A stretch of DNA of 26,451 nucleotides from Methanosarcinaceae archaeon UBA470 (GTDB lineage Archaea; Halobacteriota; Methanosarcinia; Methanosarcinales; Methanosarcinaceae): assembly GCA_002508425.1 (NCBI GenBank), contig DAKU01000059.1, positions 26,132 to 52,582 of the forward strand, read 5' to 3'. Numbering within the stretch: the first letter of the stretch is position 1; each line of letters starts with the position of its first letter. The notes under the pieces were generated by a model. It was not told the DNA's origin, ran no database searches, and saw only the letters and a program-made list of their open reading frames with translations. A program made the translations under genes and the position numbers. This document shows positions 1 to 7,612 of this stretch, piece by piece.

Positions 1-701
1 TGCCCTGTTGTGAATAGGGTGACCAAATCCTCATTCTGAATAATATAAATCCACTTTGGTAGAAAACCTATGGGAAGACCAGAAGAATCTGCTTGCCAGT
101 TAAAGAGACCAGTAACTATCTGCTGGGAAACTCCTGCAACGATGAAAAGACCGACACCTGAGCCGATACCCCATTTTGAAACTACTTCATCCATGAAAAG
201 AATTAGAACTCCACCGATACATATCTGGATAAAAATAATCAGAATAATGATAGTTCCACTTACACCAAGGGAAGAAGCGAGATCAAGATCTGGCTGAATG
301 TAGCCACCCATAATTTGGGGCAACGCTTCCAGTACAATCATCACAAATACCATGAATTTCTGTGCACCCTGGAAAAAAGCCTGGTCAGAAGAATCGGACA
401 GATCCAATTTAATCACATCTGCGCCCACGAGTAGCTGGAGCACAATTGATGCAGTGACGATGGGACCGATACCAAGCAAAATCAATGAATTTGATGCCCC
501 TGCAAAGAAGGCACGGTATTGTTCAAACAAGTCTATCGAATCTGCAGATAATCCAAATAAAGGCACGTTGGCAAGTGCAAAGTATAGCACAAGTACGCCT
601 AATGTCCACATAATCTTGGTTTTGAAATGTACGTGGCCTTCTGGACTGGCGACTGCAGGCAATTTTTTAAATATGGGGTCTAAACTCTCCTTGAAACTCA
701 T
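1..701 (-). CDS. secY: Preprotein translocase subunit SecY (partial, N-terminal part)
   Basis: SecY is the channel subunit of the SecYE translocon in the cytoplasmic membrane. About 233 residues are visible before the gene leaves the left edge. They start MSFKESLDPIFKNLP, followed by a first hydrophobic segment (about residues 20-40) and further membrane segments separated by short polar loops, as in the archaeal family. Two ATGs are adjacent (704 and 701). I chose 701 because a GGGTGG ribosome binding site ends one base before the ATG at 704, which is too close. SecY classically closes the spc cluster. Here 150 bases and a hairpin separate it from uL15, so its own promoter is likely. The identification rests on sequence character plus its position after uL15. 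Confidence 0.9.
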   Translation of the reverse strand, partial: MSFKESLDPIFKKLPAVASPEGHVHFKTKIMWTLGVLVLYFALANVPLFGLSADSIDLFEQYRAFFAGASNSLILLGIGPIVTASIVLQLLVGADVIKLDLSDSSDQAFFQGAQKFMVFVMIVLEALPQIMGGYIQPDLDLASSLGVSGTIIILIIFIQICIGGVLILFMDEVVSKWGIGSGVGLFIVAGVSQQIVTGLFNWQADSSGLPIGFLPKWIYIIQNEDLVTLFTTG

Positions 702-735
702 CATTCCACCCTTTAAGCTGGGAGATGCAAACACA

Positions 736-775
736 GAATATATGCTTAGAGATAATTAATAAACCTAAATATACG
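736..775 (-). promoter_or_regulatory. Possible secY promoter TATA boxes
   Basis: Read on the minus strand, two TATA-like boxes lie between the uL15 hairpin and SecY: GTATATTTA near 767-775 and GCATATATTC at 736-745. Archaeal transcription usually starts about 25 bases downstream, so either box would give a short leader ahead of SecY. The assignment is by motif only. Confidence 0.4.
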
Positions 776-816
776 TCTACATTAATAAAGCTGCACCCTA
801 TAACTGGTTATATTAC

Positions 817-851
817 AAAAATGAAATAAGTAATGCCCATTGGCATTACTT
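817..851 (-). terminator. Hairpin and T-run after uL15
   Basis: The arms AAGTAATGCC (828-837) and GGCATTACTT (842-851) form a perfect 10-bp inverted repeat with a 4-base loop. On the minus strand the stem begins at the base after the uL15 stop codon and is followed by ATTTCATTTTT. This is a plausible terminator or processing site between the ribosomal protein genes and secY. Confidence 0.6.
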
Positions 852-1280
852 CTAAGGCTCCAAGCATGAACCGCCTGCAGCTTCTATTTTTTCTCTTGCG
901 ACGCCAGAGAATCCATAGGCTGTAACAGCGAGCTTCTTAGTAACCCTGCCGGTACCGAGAACCTTGTCAATGTCAAGGCATGTTAGATCAATACGGTATT
1001 GGCCTTCTTCTAGCTGGGCCAGACCATCAAGTACTAACTCATCTGCAAGTTCATCAAGTTCGCCTACATTTACAACCGATACCGGTTTTAGAGTCTTTGG
1101 TGGACGGGTGAAACCATGTTTCCCCTGAGCATAACCGAGAAGAATAGCCCTGATAGCATGATGTTTGCAAATCCCTGCTCTTCCTCTTCCGCCACGATTA
1201 CCTGCACCACGTCTGTTTTTATGAGTGCCTCCACCGCAAGTACGAGAACCTCTGAACTTCTTTGTGTTGCCCTTGCTCAT
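852..1280 (-). CDS. rpl15: Large subunit ribosomal protein uL15
   Basis: uL15 is a late-assembling 50S protein that reaches deep into 23S rRNA. The 142-residue product has the usual Gly/Arg-rich extended N-terminus (about residues 8-40, with CGGGTHKNRRGAGNRGG). The globular C-terminal part ends AAGGSCLEP. The ATG is preceded by GAGGT, which overlaps the uL30 stop (ATGAGGTAATAATCATGA), suggesting coupling to uL30. It is the last ribosomal protein gene of this cluster and its stop codon touches a strong hairpin. Confidence 0.96.
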   Translation of the reverse strand: MSKGNTKKFRGSRTCGGGTHKNRRGAGNRGGRGRAGICKHHAIRAILLGYAQGKHGFTRPPKTLKPVSVVNVGELDELADELVLDGLAQLEEGQYRIDLTCLDIDKVLGTGRVTKKLAVTAYGFSGVAREKIEAAGGSCLEP

Positions 1281-1294
1281 GATTATTACCTCAT
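1277..1294 (-). repeat. 18-base junction repeat, copy 1 (uL30/uL15)
   Basis: The minus-strand sequence ATGAGGTAATAATCATGA holds the last Met-Arg-stop codons of uL30, the ribosome binding site GAGGT and the start of uL15. An identical 18-mer occurs at 7291-7308. Confidence 0.8.
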
Positions 1295-1747
1295 CTGGTT
1301 CAGGAGGACTTTGATATTATCTCCGTGATTTCCCAGTACGCCTCCAAGCTCGACTGGCTTCTTGATTCCAGCATGTCCTTTGCGTGGTGGATGAAGCCTA
1401 AAGACTGGTTTCAATCCTGGTACATCCTTGAGTAAAGCTTTACCTGCACATACAGCTTCAGCAAACTCGGAAATAGTGGAATAATCTGTATTTTGAGAAA
1501 GATACTCATTTGTGAGCCTTTCTCCGCCTTCGAGCTTACCACGATTATTCAGCATCTCTGCAAGAGTAGCTGCATCTATTGTACCATAGGCAACATAGTC
1601 CTTCACCATCTGAATCATGCCCTTGTTGTGAGGAGTATCATTGATCACTACACAGTGGTTCACTCTGTTCAAGCGAAGCATATGAAGAGTATCCTGAATG
1701 GTACCCCTCACATCTACATTACCACGTATTCTTACAAGTACGTACAT
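1286..1747 (-). CDS. rpl30: Large subunit ribosomal protein uL30 (archaeal long form)
   Basis: The 153-residue product opens MYVLVRIRGNVDVRG and continues with the LRLNRVNHCVVI core typical of uL30. It is about two and a half times the length of the bacterial protein, as expected for the archaeal/eukaryal type with its C-terminal extension (HPPRKGHAGIKKPVELGG). GGAGG lies inside the end of uS5, and only one base separates the uS5 stop TGA from this ATG, so translation is probably coupled to uS5. Confidence 0.96.
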   Translation of the reverse strand: MYVLVRIRGNVDVRGTIQDTLHMLRLNRVNHCVVINDTPHNKGMIQMVKDYVAYGTIDAATLAEMLNNRGKLEGGERLTNEYLSQNTDYSTISEFAEAVCAGKALLKDVPGLKPVFRLHPPRKGHAGIKKPVELGGVLGNHGDNIKVLLNQMR

Positions 1748-1748
1748 T

Positions 1749-2387
1749 TCAAGCCTCCTCCCTGCGAATATGGATGGGGCTCCTTACAGTACCTGTAGCC
1801 TGTAGGGCATTGAAAGTTGCCTTTGCAAAGTTCAGTGTAGTCCTAGTGGTACCTTCAGTACGTGTCCAAACGTCCTTGATACCTGCCTTCTCCAACACTT
1901 TCTTTGCAGTTCCACCGGCAGCGAGTCCAAGACCTCTGGGTGCAGGGATGAGTACTACAATGACACTTCCCGCTTTACCTTTTACTTCAGATGGTACTGT
2001 ATGATTAAGGCCACAAGCACATTCCCATGAGCCACAACCACGTTTTACACGTACCAGATTAATCTTAGCATCCTCAATAGCCTTTCTTATGGCTGGACCT
2101 ACCTGATTATCCTTGGCTTGCCCAAGACCTACAAAGCCATCGCCATTGCCCACAATGACAGTGGCTCTGAACTTAACACGACGGCCGGAGTCAGTCATCC
2201 TCTGGACCATGTTAATGTCCAAAACCTCATCTTCAAGATTGGGGAGTAATATATCCACAATTTTGGATTCCCTAAGAGGCAATCCTGAATCGATTGCCTC
2301 GTCCATGGAAGTGATCTGCCCTTCCTGAACAAGTTTGCCAAGCCTTGTTTGTGGAACCCATTCCTCTTCTTCGAACTGATATGCCAT
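1749..2387 (-). CDS. rps5: Small subunit ribosomal protein uS5
   Basis: uS5 sits at the mRNA entry side of the 30S subunit and contributes to decoding fidelity. The product has 212 residues. The N-terminal double-stranded-RNA-binding fold is recognisable around residues 60-110 (MTDSGRRVKFRATVIVGNG and GFVGLGQAKD). The C-terminal domain contains APRGLGLAAGGTAKKVLEKAG. A TAGGTGAT ribosome binding site includes the uL18 stop codon. An overlapping alternative frame at 2195-2395 is a shadow. Confidence 0.96.
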   Translation of the reverse strand: MAYQFEEEEWVPQTRLGKLVQEGQITSMDEAIDSGLPLRESKIVDILLPNLEDEVLDINMVQRMTDSGRRVKFRATVIVGNGDGFVGLGQAKDNQVGPAIRKAIEDAKINLVRVKRGCGSWECACGLNHTVPSEVKGKAGSVIVVLIPAPRGLGLAAGGTAKKVLEKAGIKDVWTRTEGTTRTTLNFAKATFNALQATGTVRSPIHIRREEA

Positions 2388-2395
2388 ATGATCAC

Positions 2396-2917
2396 CTAAT
2401 TGAAAGCAGAAGAGATCTTTTCCTTGACTGCATCAAACAGTTCCGGCAGATTTGATCCTTCCATATATTCTGCAATATGTTCGCCTCTGATCCTTTCATC
2501 AGAGGGGAATACAGATGGATCGTGAGGAATCTCTAGTCCTGAGTCAACTATGCCTTTCAAAGTGGCATAGACACGGGAACCAGGTGATGATGCCTGTAAT
2601 CCGATATCAAGTATTCCATAATCGTATCCCTTGCTTAGAGTCTTGTAACCAAACAAGAGGCCGGTAAGATAAGCTGCCGGCGTGTTACCTGTGGAGGCAT
2701 CATATCCATAGTCCTTGAGTTCTGTAGATATGGCTGATGAAAGAGTAACATCACCTTCAGGCTTTGGAGCTATAAGCTGAACCTGAATATGTTTTGAACT
2801 CTTACGAACCACCACGCGGTCTTCTTTTGATAAGAGCAACTTAAGACGCTGATGATAATTAGTGCGTCCTTCCCTTCGTCGCCTGAAAGCGACTTTATAT
2901 CTGGGCCCTGTTGCCAT
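2396..2917 (-). CDS. rpl18: Large subunit ribosomal protein uL18
   Basis: uL18 binds 5S rRNA together with uL5 in the central protuberance. The 173-residue product begins MATGPRYKVAFRRRREGRTNY, the conserved archaeal opening. An ATG two codons earlier (2923) is possible, but AGGAGG ends only two bases before it. The ATG at 2917 has an 8-base gap and is the better start. A 46-base gap separates it from eL19, one of the larger gaps within the cluster. Confidence 0.95.
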   Translation of the reverse strand: MATGPRYKVAFRRRREGRTNYHQRLKLLLSKEDRVVVRKSSKHIQVQLIAPKPEGDVTLSSAISTELKDYGYDASTGNTPAAYLTGLLFGYKTLSKGYDYGILDIGLQASSPGSRVYATLKGIVDSGLEIPHDPSVFPSDERIRGEHIAEYMEGSNLPELFDAVKEKISSAFN

Positions 2918-2963
2918 GATCATATCCTCCTGGATAAAATATCAAAGCTTCTGTTAATCATCT

Positions 2964-3422
2964 TCATCCCTCATGTTTAAGGAGCTTTTGTGACTCAAGG
3001 TGTGACTCCATGTGAGCAACACTACGGTATTCTCCACCTTTTGCCTTACGATAGATCTTACAATACGTGGATTTTTCCAGAGAGCCATCTGCACGAAGTT
3101 CCTTTAGCCTCGCCCTAAGGGCACGAATCCTTTTTATCCACTGATCTTTTCTGGGATTTCTTGCTCCCTTTGTACCTTTTCTTGAACCCTGTCCCTTACG
3201 GTGTCCATACTTGCGCTTGACATCCCTTACTCTTGCACGGCCTCTGCTAACGCCTTTTGGTTTGACGGCAGCAATGCTTCCTTTCTTGATGAGTTCGCGG
3301 AGGTCTGCTCTTGTAATTGCAACTGCAATATCATCAGCAGCCTCAGGATCCAACCATACTCTGTGTACACCACAGCCCATGATGGCAGCAGCCATCCTCT
3401 TCTGGTTAGAAAGATCGGTCAT
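2964..3422 (-). CDS. rpl19e: Large subunit ribosomal protein eL19
   Basis: eL19 is shared by archaea and eukaryotes and absent from bacteria. It has a long helical arm and contributes to subunit contacts. The product has 152 residues starting MTDLSNQKRMAAAIMGCG, followed by a strongly basic middle (RKYGHRKGQGSRKGTKGARNP) and a helical C-terminus. A GTG three codons upstream is also open, but AAGGAG at 3431-3436 sits eight bases before this ATG and supports 3422. Only one base separates the eL32 stop from the start. Confidence 0.95.
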   Translation of the reverse strand: MTDLSNQKRMAAAIMGCGVHRVWLDPEAADDIAVAITRADLRELIKKGSIAAVKPKGVSRGRARVRDVKRKYGHRKGQGSRKGTKGARNPRKDQWIKRIRALRARLKELRADGSLEKSTYCKIYRKAKGGEYRSVAHMESHLESQKLLKHEG

Positions 3423-3423
3423 T

Positions 3424-3867
3424 TCATTCACTCCTTGAAGGATTGAGGATCTTTATTCCCATGGAGACTGCTTTCTCCTCTATCATGGCTTTCTTTCTTG
3501 CACCGACCGTTGCAGCGATCCTAATAGCCATTGTATTAGCATCGAGGGGCGAAACATCATTCAGCGTTGAAACAATGACTTCGGAATAGCCGGAAGGGTG
3601 CAAACCCTTTACCAGAACCGGACTGCCATAGCCTACCTGAGCATGAGCGCCTTTTGAAACAAATCCTTTGCGTTTTTTGCTTTGCTGGCCTCTTGGGATT
3701 CTCCAGTTGGAGTCCAGCCTCTTATATTTGTGACAATCAGTCCTCTTGAACTGAGGTTTCTTTGCCTTCTGGACCTTACGAACCTTGAAAAGGCGCTTAC
3801 CTTCAGCATCCATTGACACACCACAGTTCATAGTTTCTGAAGAGGACTTAGTGATAATATCTTCCAT
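3424..3867 (-). CDS. rpl32e: Large subunit ribosomal protein eL32
   Basis: eL32 is a second archaeal/eukaryal-specific 50S protein, with 147 residues here. The family core is visible from about residue 38: PQFKRTDCHKYKRLDSNWR, then RGQQSKKRKGF and KGLHPSGYSEV. The first 30 residues are more variable and rich in Ser and Glu, which is common in archaeal forms. GGTGA lies five bases before the ATG. An internal second frame (3633-3824) is a shadow. Confidence 0.95.
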   Translation of the reverse strand: MEDIITKSSSETMNCGVSMDAEGKRLFKVRKVQKAKKPQFKRTDCHKYKRLDSNWRIPRGQQSKKRKGFVSKGAHAQVGYGSPVLVKGLHPSGYSEVIVSTLNDVSPLDANTMAIRIAATVGARKKAMIEEKAVSMGIKILNPSRSE

Positions 3868-3876
3868 TCAAATCAC

Positions 3877-4410
3877 CTACAATATCTTCTCCACGATATA
3901 GATACCATCCTGGAATACGCGGGGATCGAATCTCTTGATCTTCGTGGCTTGCTCTATGTTGGCTGCTGTCTGCCCGACATCCTCTTTGTTTATGCCAGTA
4001 ATGGTAACCTGGTCGGCACCTGCCTTTACCTTGGTTTCACCGAGGATATTTGCAGATCTTGCTTTCTTCTCACCCAAGAAGTTACCAATAAGCATTTTCT
4101 TACCCTCGACCTTCAGCTGCATAGGGAAGTGGGAATAAACAACCTTCATGCGGTATTCAAACCCTTGGGTCACACCTTTCATCATATTGTTAATATGTGA
4201 AGAGAATGTGCCGATCATAGCCTTGTGGGACTTCTTTGTTGAAGTGGAATCCACTATGATCTCAGAGCCTGCTACCTCAATTATGATTCCCGGATACCAG
4301 AGGTATCTCTCATTCTTTCCTTTGGGTCCTGATACGGAAAGGACGTCATTCTGGAAAGTAACTGTAACTCCTTCCGGAATGCTGATCACGTTCTTCATCT
4401 CTTTAGCCAT
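3877..4410 (-). CDS. rpl6: Large subunit ribosomal protein uL6
   Basis: uL6 is a two-domain 50S protein near the factor-binding site. The product is 177 residues, normal for archaea. The first domain starts ISIPEGVTVTFQNDVLSVSGPKG. The second contains FLGEKKARSANILGETKVKAG and ends in GIYIVEKIL. GGAGTGG precedes the ATG. Fourteen bases separate the uS8 stop from it. Confidence 0.96.
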   Translation of the reverse strand: MAKEMKNVISIPEGVTVTFQNDVLSVSGPKGKNERYLWYPGIIIEVAGSEIIVDSTSTKKSHKAMIGTFSSHINNMMKGVTQGFEYRMKVVYSHFPMQLKVEGKKMLIGNFLGEKKARSANILGETKVKAGADQVTITGINKEDVGQTAANIEQATKIKRFDPRVFQDGIYIVEKIL

Positions 4411-4424
4411 TGAACCACTCCATA

Positions 4425-4817
4425 TCAGTATACATATGCTAGAAGCTGTCCACCGATATTTTTCTCACGTGCGTCGTACTGTGACATGACACCATGGGAG
4501 GTAGTAAGGATAAGTGTTCCGAAGTTCTTGGCTGGTAAGAATTGCTTCTCCCATCTCTCGAAATCAACTGAACCTACTGAATAACGTGGCTTTATTGCTC
4601 CGCATTTGTTTATTTTACCGATGAGCTTAACCTCATAGATTCCTGCTTTACCATCCTCGATGAACTCGAACTCACCGAGGTATCCACTGTCCTGCATCAC
4701 TTTAAGGACCGTACCGATGAGCTTTGATGCCGGTTTAAGCGTGCATGATTGTTTACCGATTGCCTCTGCATTCTTTATAGTGGAGAGTGCATCGGCAAGA
4801 GGATCTAATAACACCAT
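4425..4817 (-). CDS. rps8: Small subunit ribosomal protein uS8
   Basis: uS8 binds the central domain of 16S rRNA and is an early assembly protein. The 130-residue product opens MVLLDPLADALSTIKNAE and closes with the family's C-terminal signature region (TLILTTSHGVMSQYDAREKNIGGQLLAYVY). Its ribosome binding site GAGGTGA includes the uS14 stop codon, so reinitiation after uS14 is likely. Confidence 0.96.
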   Translation of the reverse strand: MVLLDPLADALSTIKNAEAIGKQSCTLKPASKLIGTVLKVMQDSGYLGEFEFIEDGKAGIYEVKLIGKINKCGAIKPRYSVGSVDFERWEKQFLPAKNFGTLILTTSHGVMSQYDAREKNIGGQLLAYVY

Positions 4818-4828
4818 TATTTTTCACC

Positions 4829-4981
4829 TCAACTATATTTCTCAAATCCCATGTCATGGGCAATCTCACGGAAACAGTGGCGGCACAGGTAAATATCATA
4901 TTTCCTTACAAGGCCTTGCTTTCTTCCGCATCTTTTGCATTCGTGTGCTCCTCGGCCAAATTGTTTAGTAGTCTGGTCCAT
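4829..4981 (-). CDS. rps14: Small subunit ribosomal protein uS14 (zinc-binding short form)
   Basis: This 50-residue protein begins MDQTTKQFGRGAHECKRCG and ends MGFEKYS. Two CxxC pairs (Cys15/Cys18 and Cys33/Cys36) form the zinc site of the short uS14 type, which sits in the 30S head. The start ATG directly follows the uL5 stop TAA without a spacer, and the stop TGA overlaps the uS8 ribosome binding site. No strong ribosome binding site is seen just before the start, which fits coupling to uL5. Confidence 0.95.
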   Translation of the reverse strand: MDQTTKQFGRGAHECKRCGRKQGLVRKYDIYLCRHCFREIAHDMGFEKYS

Positions 4982-5491
4982 TTACACAACCTCCACGAAA
5001 TATTTTTCCTTGAAGAAGGAAATTGTATCATCCTTTGTGATCTTGTGCACTGAAGGAACTTTCCTTTCGGAGATCCTTCTTTTGCTGATCCTGTATCCTG
5101 GACGATTAACTATCACATTTATGTCCATACCAAAGATACCGATATTAGGATCATACCTCATTCCTGGAAAATCCGTGTGTTCTTCAATTCCGAATGCAAC
5201 ATTCCCATTTTTATCAAACTGGGCAGCTGACAACCTTTTCTCCACTATTGACAGAGCTGTTGTCAGGAATTCCTCTGCATTGCTACCACGAAGAGTAACC
5301 TTGCAACCTATTGGTTCACTTTTCTTAATACTGAATGCAGGAAGGGTCTTCTTTGCATATGTACGAACCACAGCTTGCTTGGTAATCTCTTTCATGATTC
5401 CTTCGGCATTCACAAGGTGTTCACCACTTTCACCGACACCCATGTGAACAATGACCTTTTCAACCCTGGGTGTTCTCATTGGATTACTCAA
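4982..5491 (-). CDS. rpl5: Large subunit ribosomal protein uL5
   Basis: uL5 binds 5S rRNA and contacts P-site tRNA. The signature region is clear: RTPRVEKVIVHMGVGESG near the start and FGIEEHTDFPGMRYDP in the middle. The start is ambiguous. I chose a TTG at 5491, giving MSNPMRTPRVEKV (169 residues), because GGTGA lies five bases upstream. The alternatives are GTG at 5503 and ATG at 5479, the latter without a clear ribosome binding site. With the TTG, the gene overlaps the end of eS4 by eight bases. Confidence 0.9.
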   Translation of the reverse strand: MSNPMRTPRVEKVIVHMGVGESGEHLVNAEGIMKEITKQAVVRTYAKKTLPAFSIKKSEPIGCKVTLRGSNAEEFLTTALSIVEKRLSAAQFDKNGNVAFGIEEHTDFPGMRYDPNIGIFGMDINVIVNRPGYRISKRRISERKVPSVHKITKDDTISFFKEKYFVEVV

Positions 5492-6197
5492 TGATATCAC
5501 CACCCAGTTTTATTTCCGGTTTATCCATACCGATCACGACAACATAATCTTCTATTGTGGTGAATTCCTCATCTTCGCCAGCAATTTGGACAGTGTTGGG
5601 ATTGGAACTGCGCACTGTGTTGATGGCCTTAATGGAGCCGATCTTACCAGTGTGCTTACCACCGATGATCAATGCGAGGTTGCCAACTTCATACTTTATA
5701 TGCTGGAGTATTTTCTTGTCCGGTACAGAAAGGATTACGGAATCTTTGGCCTTAAAGTCATTTGAACCTATCAGATTAGAACCGTCATTAAGATTAAGCT
5801 GAACTTTGCCACCTTTTATAACAGTCTTTCCACTGACCCTACATAACTTGCTTGCTTCAATGCCTGCAAGTTTGTGCAATTCCAATCTTCCCTTATGATC
5901 AAGGAGAACCCGATAAGATTGTTCCATCTTAGGAATGGAAACAACATCCAAGAGTCCTATAGGGAACCTCAGATCCTTTCTGACAATGCCATCAACTAGA
6001 ATGCTACCCTCAGAAAGTACTCTTTTTGCCTCTACCCTTGTGTCCACAACATGTAACATATCCCTAAGCACTACTCCAAGAGGAATGCTCAGTTGTTTAT
6101 TGTGAGGACCTGGCCTTGTTGATGTTATCCATTTATTGGATTTTTTGGATGTCTGCCAGCTTTTTGGTACAGAGATCCTTTTTTGATGTCTTCCCAC
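5484..6197 (-). CDS. rps4e: Small subunit ribosomal protein eS4
   Basis: eS4 is found in archaea and eukaryotes and is unrelated to bacterial uS4 except for the S4 RNA-binding fold. The product has 237 residues and starts at a GTG (MGRHQKRISVPKSWQ) preceded by AGGTGG. The S4-like segment lies around residues 43-105 (LRDMLHVVDTRVEAKRVLSEG). A KOW-type loop is near residues 174-190 (LIIGGKHTGKIGSI). Confidence 0.95.
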   Translation of the reverse strand: MGRHQKRISVPKSWQTSKKSNKWITSTRPGPHNKQLSIPLGVVLRDMLHVVDTRVEAKRVLSEGSILVDGIVRKDLRFPIGLLDVVSIPKMEQSYRVLLDHKGRLELHKLAGIEASKLCRVSGKTVIKGGKVQLNLNDGSNLIGSNDFKAKDSVILSVPDKKILQHIKYEVGNLALIIGGKHTGKIGSIKAINTVRSSNPNTVQIAGEDEEFTTIEDYVVVIGMDKPEIKLGGDIIE

Positions 6198-6205
6198 AAA
6201 ACCAC

Positions 6206-6559
6206 CTACTGCCTACTCAATACTTTTGATCTGCGGTCATCTTTCATTTCAAGGGAGGTAATCGTTACATTGGAAGGATAGACTGGCCTTGGTACCTCAG
6301 TGCCATCTGCCTTGGACACTGCTACTCCTTCTACAACTATAGTCCCATGTTTAAGTGATACCGCTTCGACTTTACCTGTGGTGCCTGCATGATCTCCGCG
6401 CATCACTTTTACAGTGTCGCCTACGATGACCCTTGCTGTTCTGCGACCATATTTTTCACGGAGCTCTTTGGAAAGAGGAGCACCCATATATTTCTGCCTC
6501 AAGTGAAGTGGTGCAGTATATCGCATTTTGCGCTGTTTTCTTGGCTGATTAGTAACCAT
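6206..6559 (-). CDS. rpl24: Large subunit ribosomal protein uL24
   Basis: uL24 is an assembly initiator at the 50S exit tunnel. The product is 117 residues from MVTNQPRKQRKMRY. The KOW motif is visible at about residues 44-70 (VIVGDTVKVMRGDHAGTTGKV). A GTG three codons upstream (6568) is in frame, but it is part of the GAGGTG ribosome binding site, so the ATG at 6559 is preferred. That same GAGGTG overlaps the uL14 stop codon. Confidence 0.95.
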   Translation of the reverse strand: MVTNQPRKQRKMRYTAPLHLRQKYMGAPLSKELREKYGRRTARVIVGDTVKVMRGDHAGTTGKVEAVSLKHGTIVVEGVAVSKADGTEVPRPVYPSNVTITSLEMKDDRRSKVLSRQ

Positions 6560-6569
6560 TGCATACACC

Positions 6570-6968
6570 TCACACTATAATTGAAGCCGTAGTGCCGATT
6601 TTTGGGTACCTTTCGGCAACCTCTCTTGCAATTGGCCCTTTCAAATCGGTTCCCTTGGGTAGACCATCCTCATCAACGATCACAACTGCGTTGTCCTCAA
6701 AGGAAACCCTCAATCCATCTGGACGGCGAATTTCCTTCTTCTGACGGACTATTACAGCATACATGATCTGCTTACGCATCTCAGGAGTACCCTTTTTGAC
6801 AGATACCACGCACATGTCACCTATACCTGCACATGGTTGCCTATTCTTGGTACCTCTGTAACGCTTTACAGATATGATCTCCACAACTCTTGCACCTGAG
6901 TTGTCTACGCAATCTATACGTGAACCACTGACCAATGAACGAGGTATGGTAGAACGAATCCCTTTCAT
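6570..6968 (-). CDS. rpl14: Large subunit ribosomal protein uL14
   Basis: uL14 lies at the subunit interface of the 50S. The 132-residue product has the family's OB-like barrel core: GSRIDCVDNSGARVVEIISV, GDMCVVSVKKGTPEMRKQ and YAVIVRQKKEIRRPDG. The start ATG overlaps the uS17 stop TGA in the four-base ATGA arrangement, a hallmark of coupled translation. Confidence 0.96.
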   Translation of the reverse strand: MKGIRSTIPRSLVSGSRIDCVDNSGARVVEIISVKRYRGTKNRQPCAGIGDMCVVSVKKGTPEMRKQIMYAVIVRQKKEIRRPDGLRVSFEDNAVVIVDEDGLPKGTDLKGPIAREVAERYPKIGTTASIIV

Positions 6969-7294
6969 GCCTCTACCCCCGTTTTGATGACCACATATGA
7001 CTTTGTCTTACTAAGAGGGCGACATTCTGCAACAGTCACAATGTCTCCCACTTGAGCATCAATACAAGGAGGATTGTGAGCATGGATCTTAGATTGCCTT
7101 TTCTCATACCTCTGATACTTACTTATAAGCACTTCATGTCTTCTTTGGATGACCACAGTCCTGTCCATTTTGTTGCTGACAACGGTGCCCACCAGTACCT
7201 GTCCCCTGACCGGTAGCTTTCCGTGAAATGGACAATTGACGTCAGTGCACTCCTCTTTAGGAGTGGGGACATCCAATCCAATATCTCTTGTCAT
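6965..7294 (-). CDS. rps17: Small subunit ribosomal protein uS17
   Basis: uS17 is a primary 16S rRNA-binding protein with an OB fold. It has 109 residues, longer than bacterial forms because of an N-terminal extension with a Cys/His cluster (CTDVNCPFHG, residues 16-25), as in archaeal and eukaryal homologs. The core motif GTVVSNKMDRTVVIQRRHEV follows. GAGGTAAT before the ATG contains the stop of Rnp1. Confidence 0.96.
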   Translation of the reverse strand: MTRDIGLDVPTPKEECTDVNCPFHGKLPVRGQVLVGTVVSNKMDRTVVIQRRHEVLISKYQRYEKRQSKIHAHNPPCIDAQVGDIVTVAECRPLSKTKSYVVIKTGVEA

Positions 7295-7308
7295 GATTAT
7301 TACCTCAT
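7291..7308 (-). repeat. 18-base junction repeat, copy 2 (Rnp1/uS17)
   Basis: This is identical to the uL30/uL15 junction at 1277-1294: ATGAGGTAATAATCATGA on the minus strand. It encodes the terminal Met-Arg-stop of Rnp1 and the start of uS17. Confidence 0.8.
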
Positions 7309-7611
7309 GCGAATTTTCCTGATATTCTTAATCCTATTTTCGGGTTGTGAGAGCAATAAATTTCCGTTCACTTTAACTTGCTCAGTAACACGTGTATTTC
7401 CTCTAAGAGTAGATATGTGGAACAAGAACGTAGATCCTGATTTTGGAACCATCTTTTCACATTTGTCATATGTTTCCACGATCAACATGTTCTTTGTTTC
7501 ACCTACCACTTTGCCGCGAATGTTCTCTATAGAGGGATTAGTTGATTTAATCACTTCTGTGAACAGTCCGATTAGTTCATGAAATATCAGGTTGTAAGTG
7601 GATATTTCCAC
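7300..7611 (-). CDS. rnp1: Ribonuclease P protein component 1 (Rpp29/Pop4 homolog)
   Basis: Rnp1 is one of the archaeal RNase P protein subunits that help the catalytic RNA remove 5' leaders from pre-tRNAs. The 103-residue product fits the family in size and place (between uL29 and uS17). It has an Sm-like core: ENIRGKVVGETKNMLIVET, then KMVPKSGSTFLFHI and a basic tail KNIRKIRMR. It starts with GTG. AAGGAG inside the end of uL29 lies seven bases before it, and a single base separates the uL29 stop from the GTG. The match is by motif and synteny and is less certain than for the ribosomal proteins. Confidence 0.88.
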   Translation of the reverse strand: MEISTYNLIFHELIGLFTEVIKSTNPSIENIRGKVVGETKNMLIVETYDKCEKMVPKSGSTFLFHISTLRGNTRVTEQVKVNGNLLLSQPENRIKNIRKIRMR

Positions 7612-7612
7612 T

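Noticed and set aside
352..759. Plus-strand open frame of 135 codons
   Set aside because: It is antisense to the N-terminal part of SecY and reads the same bases as a well-supported protein.
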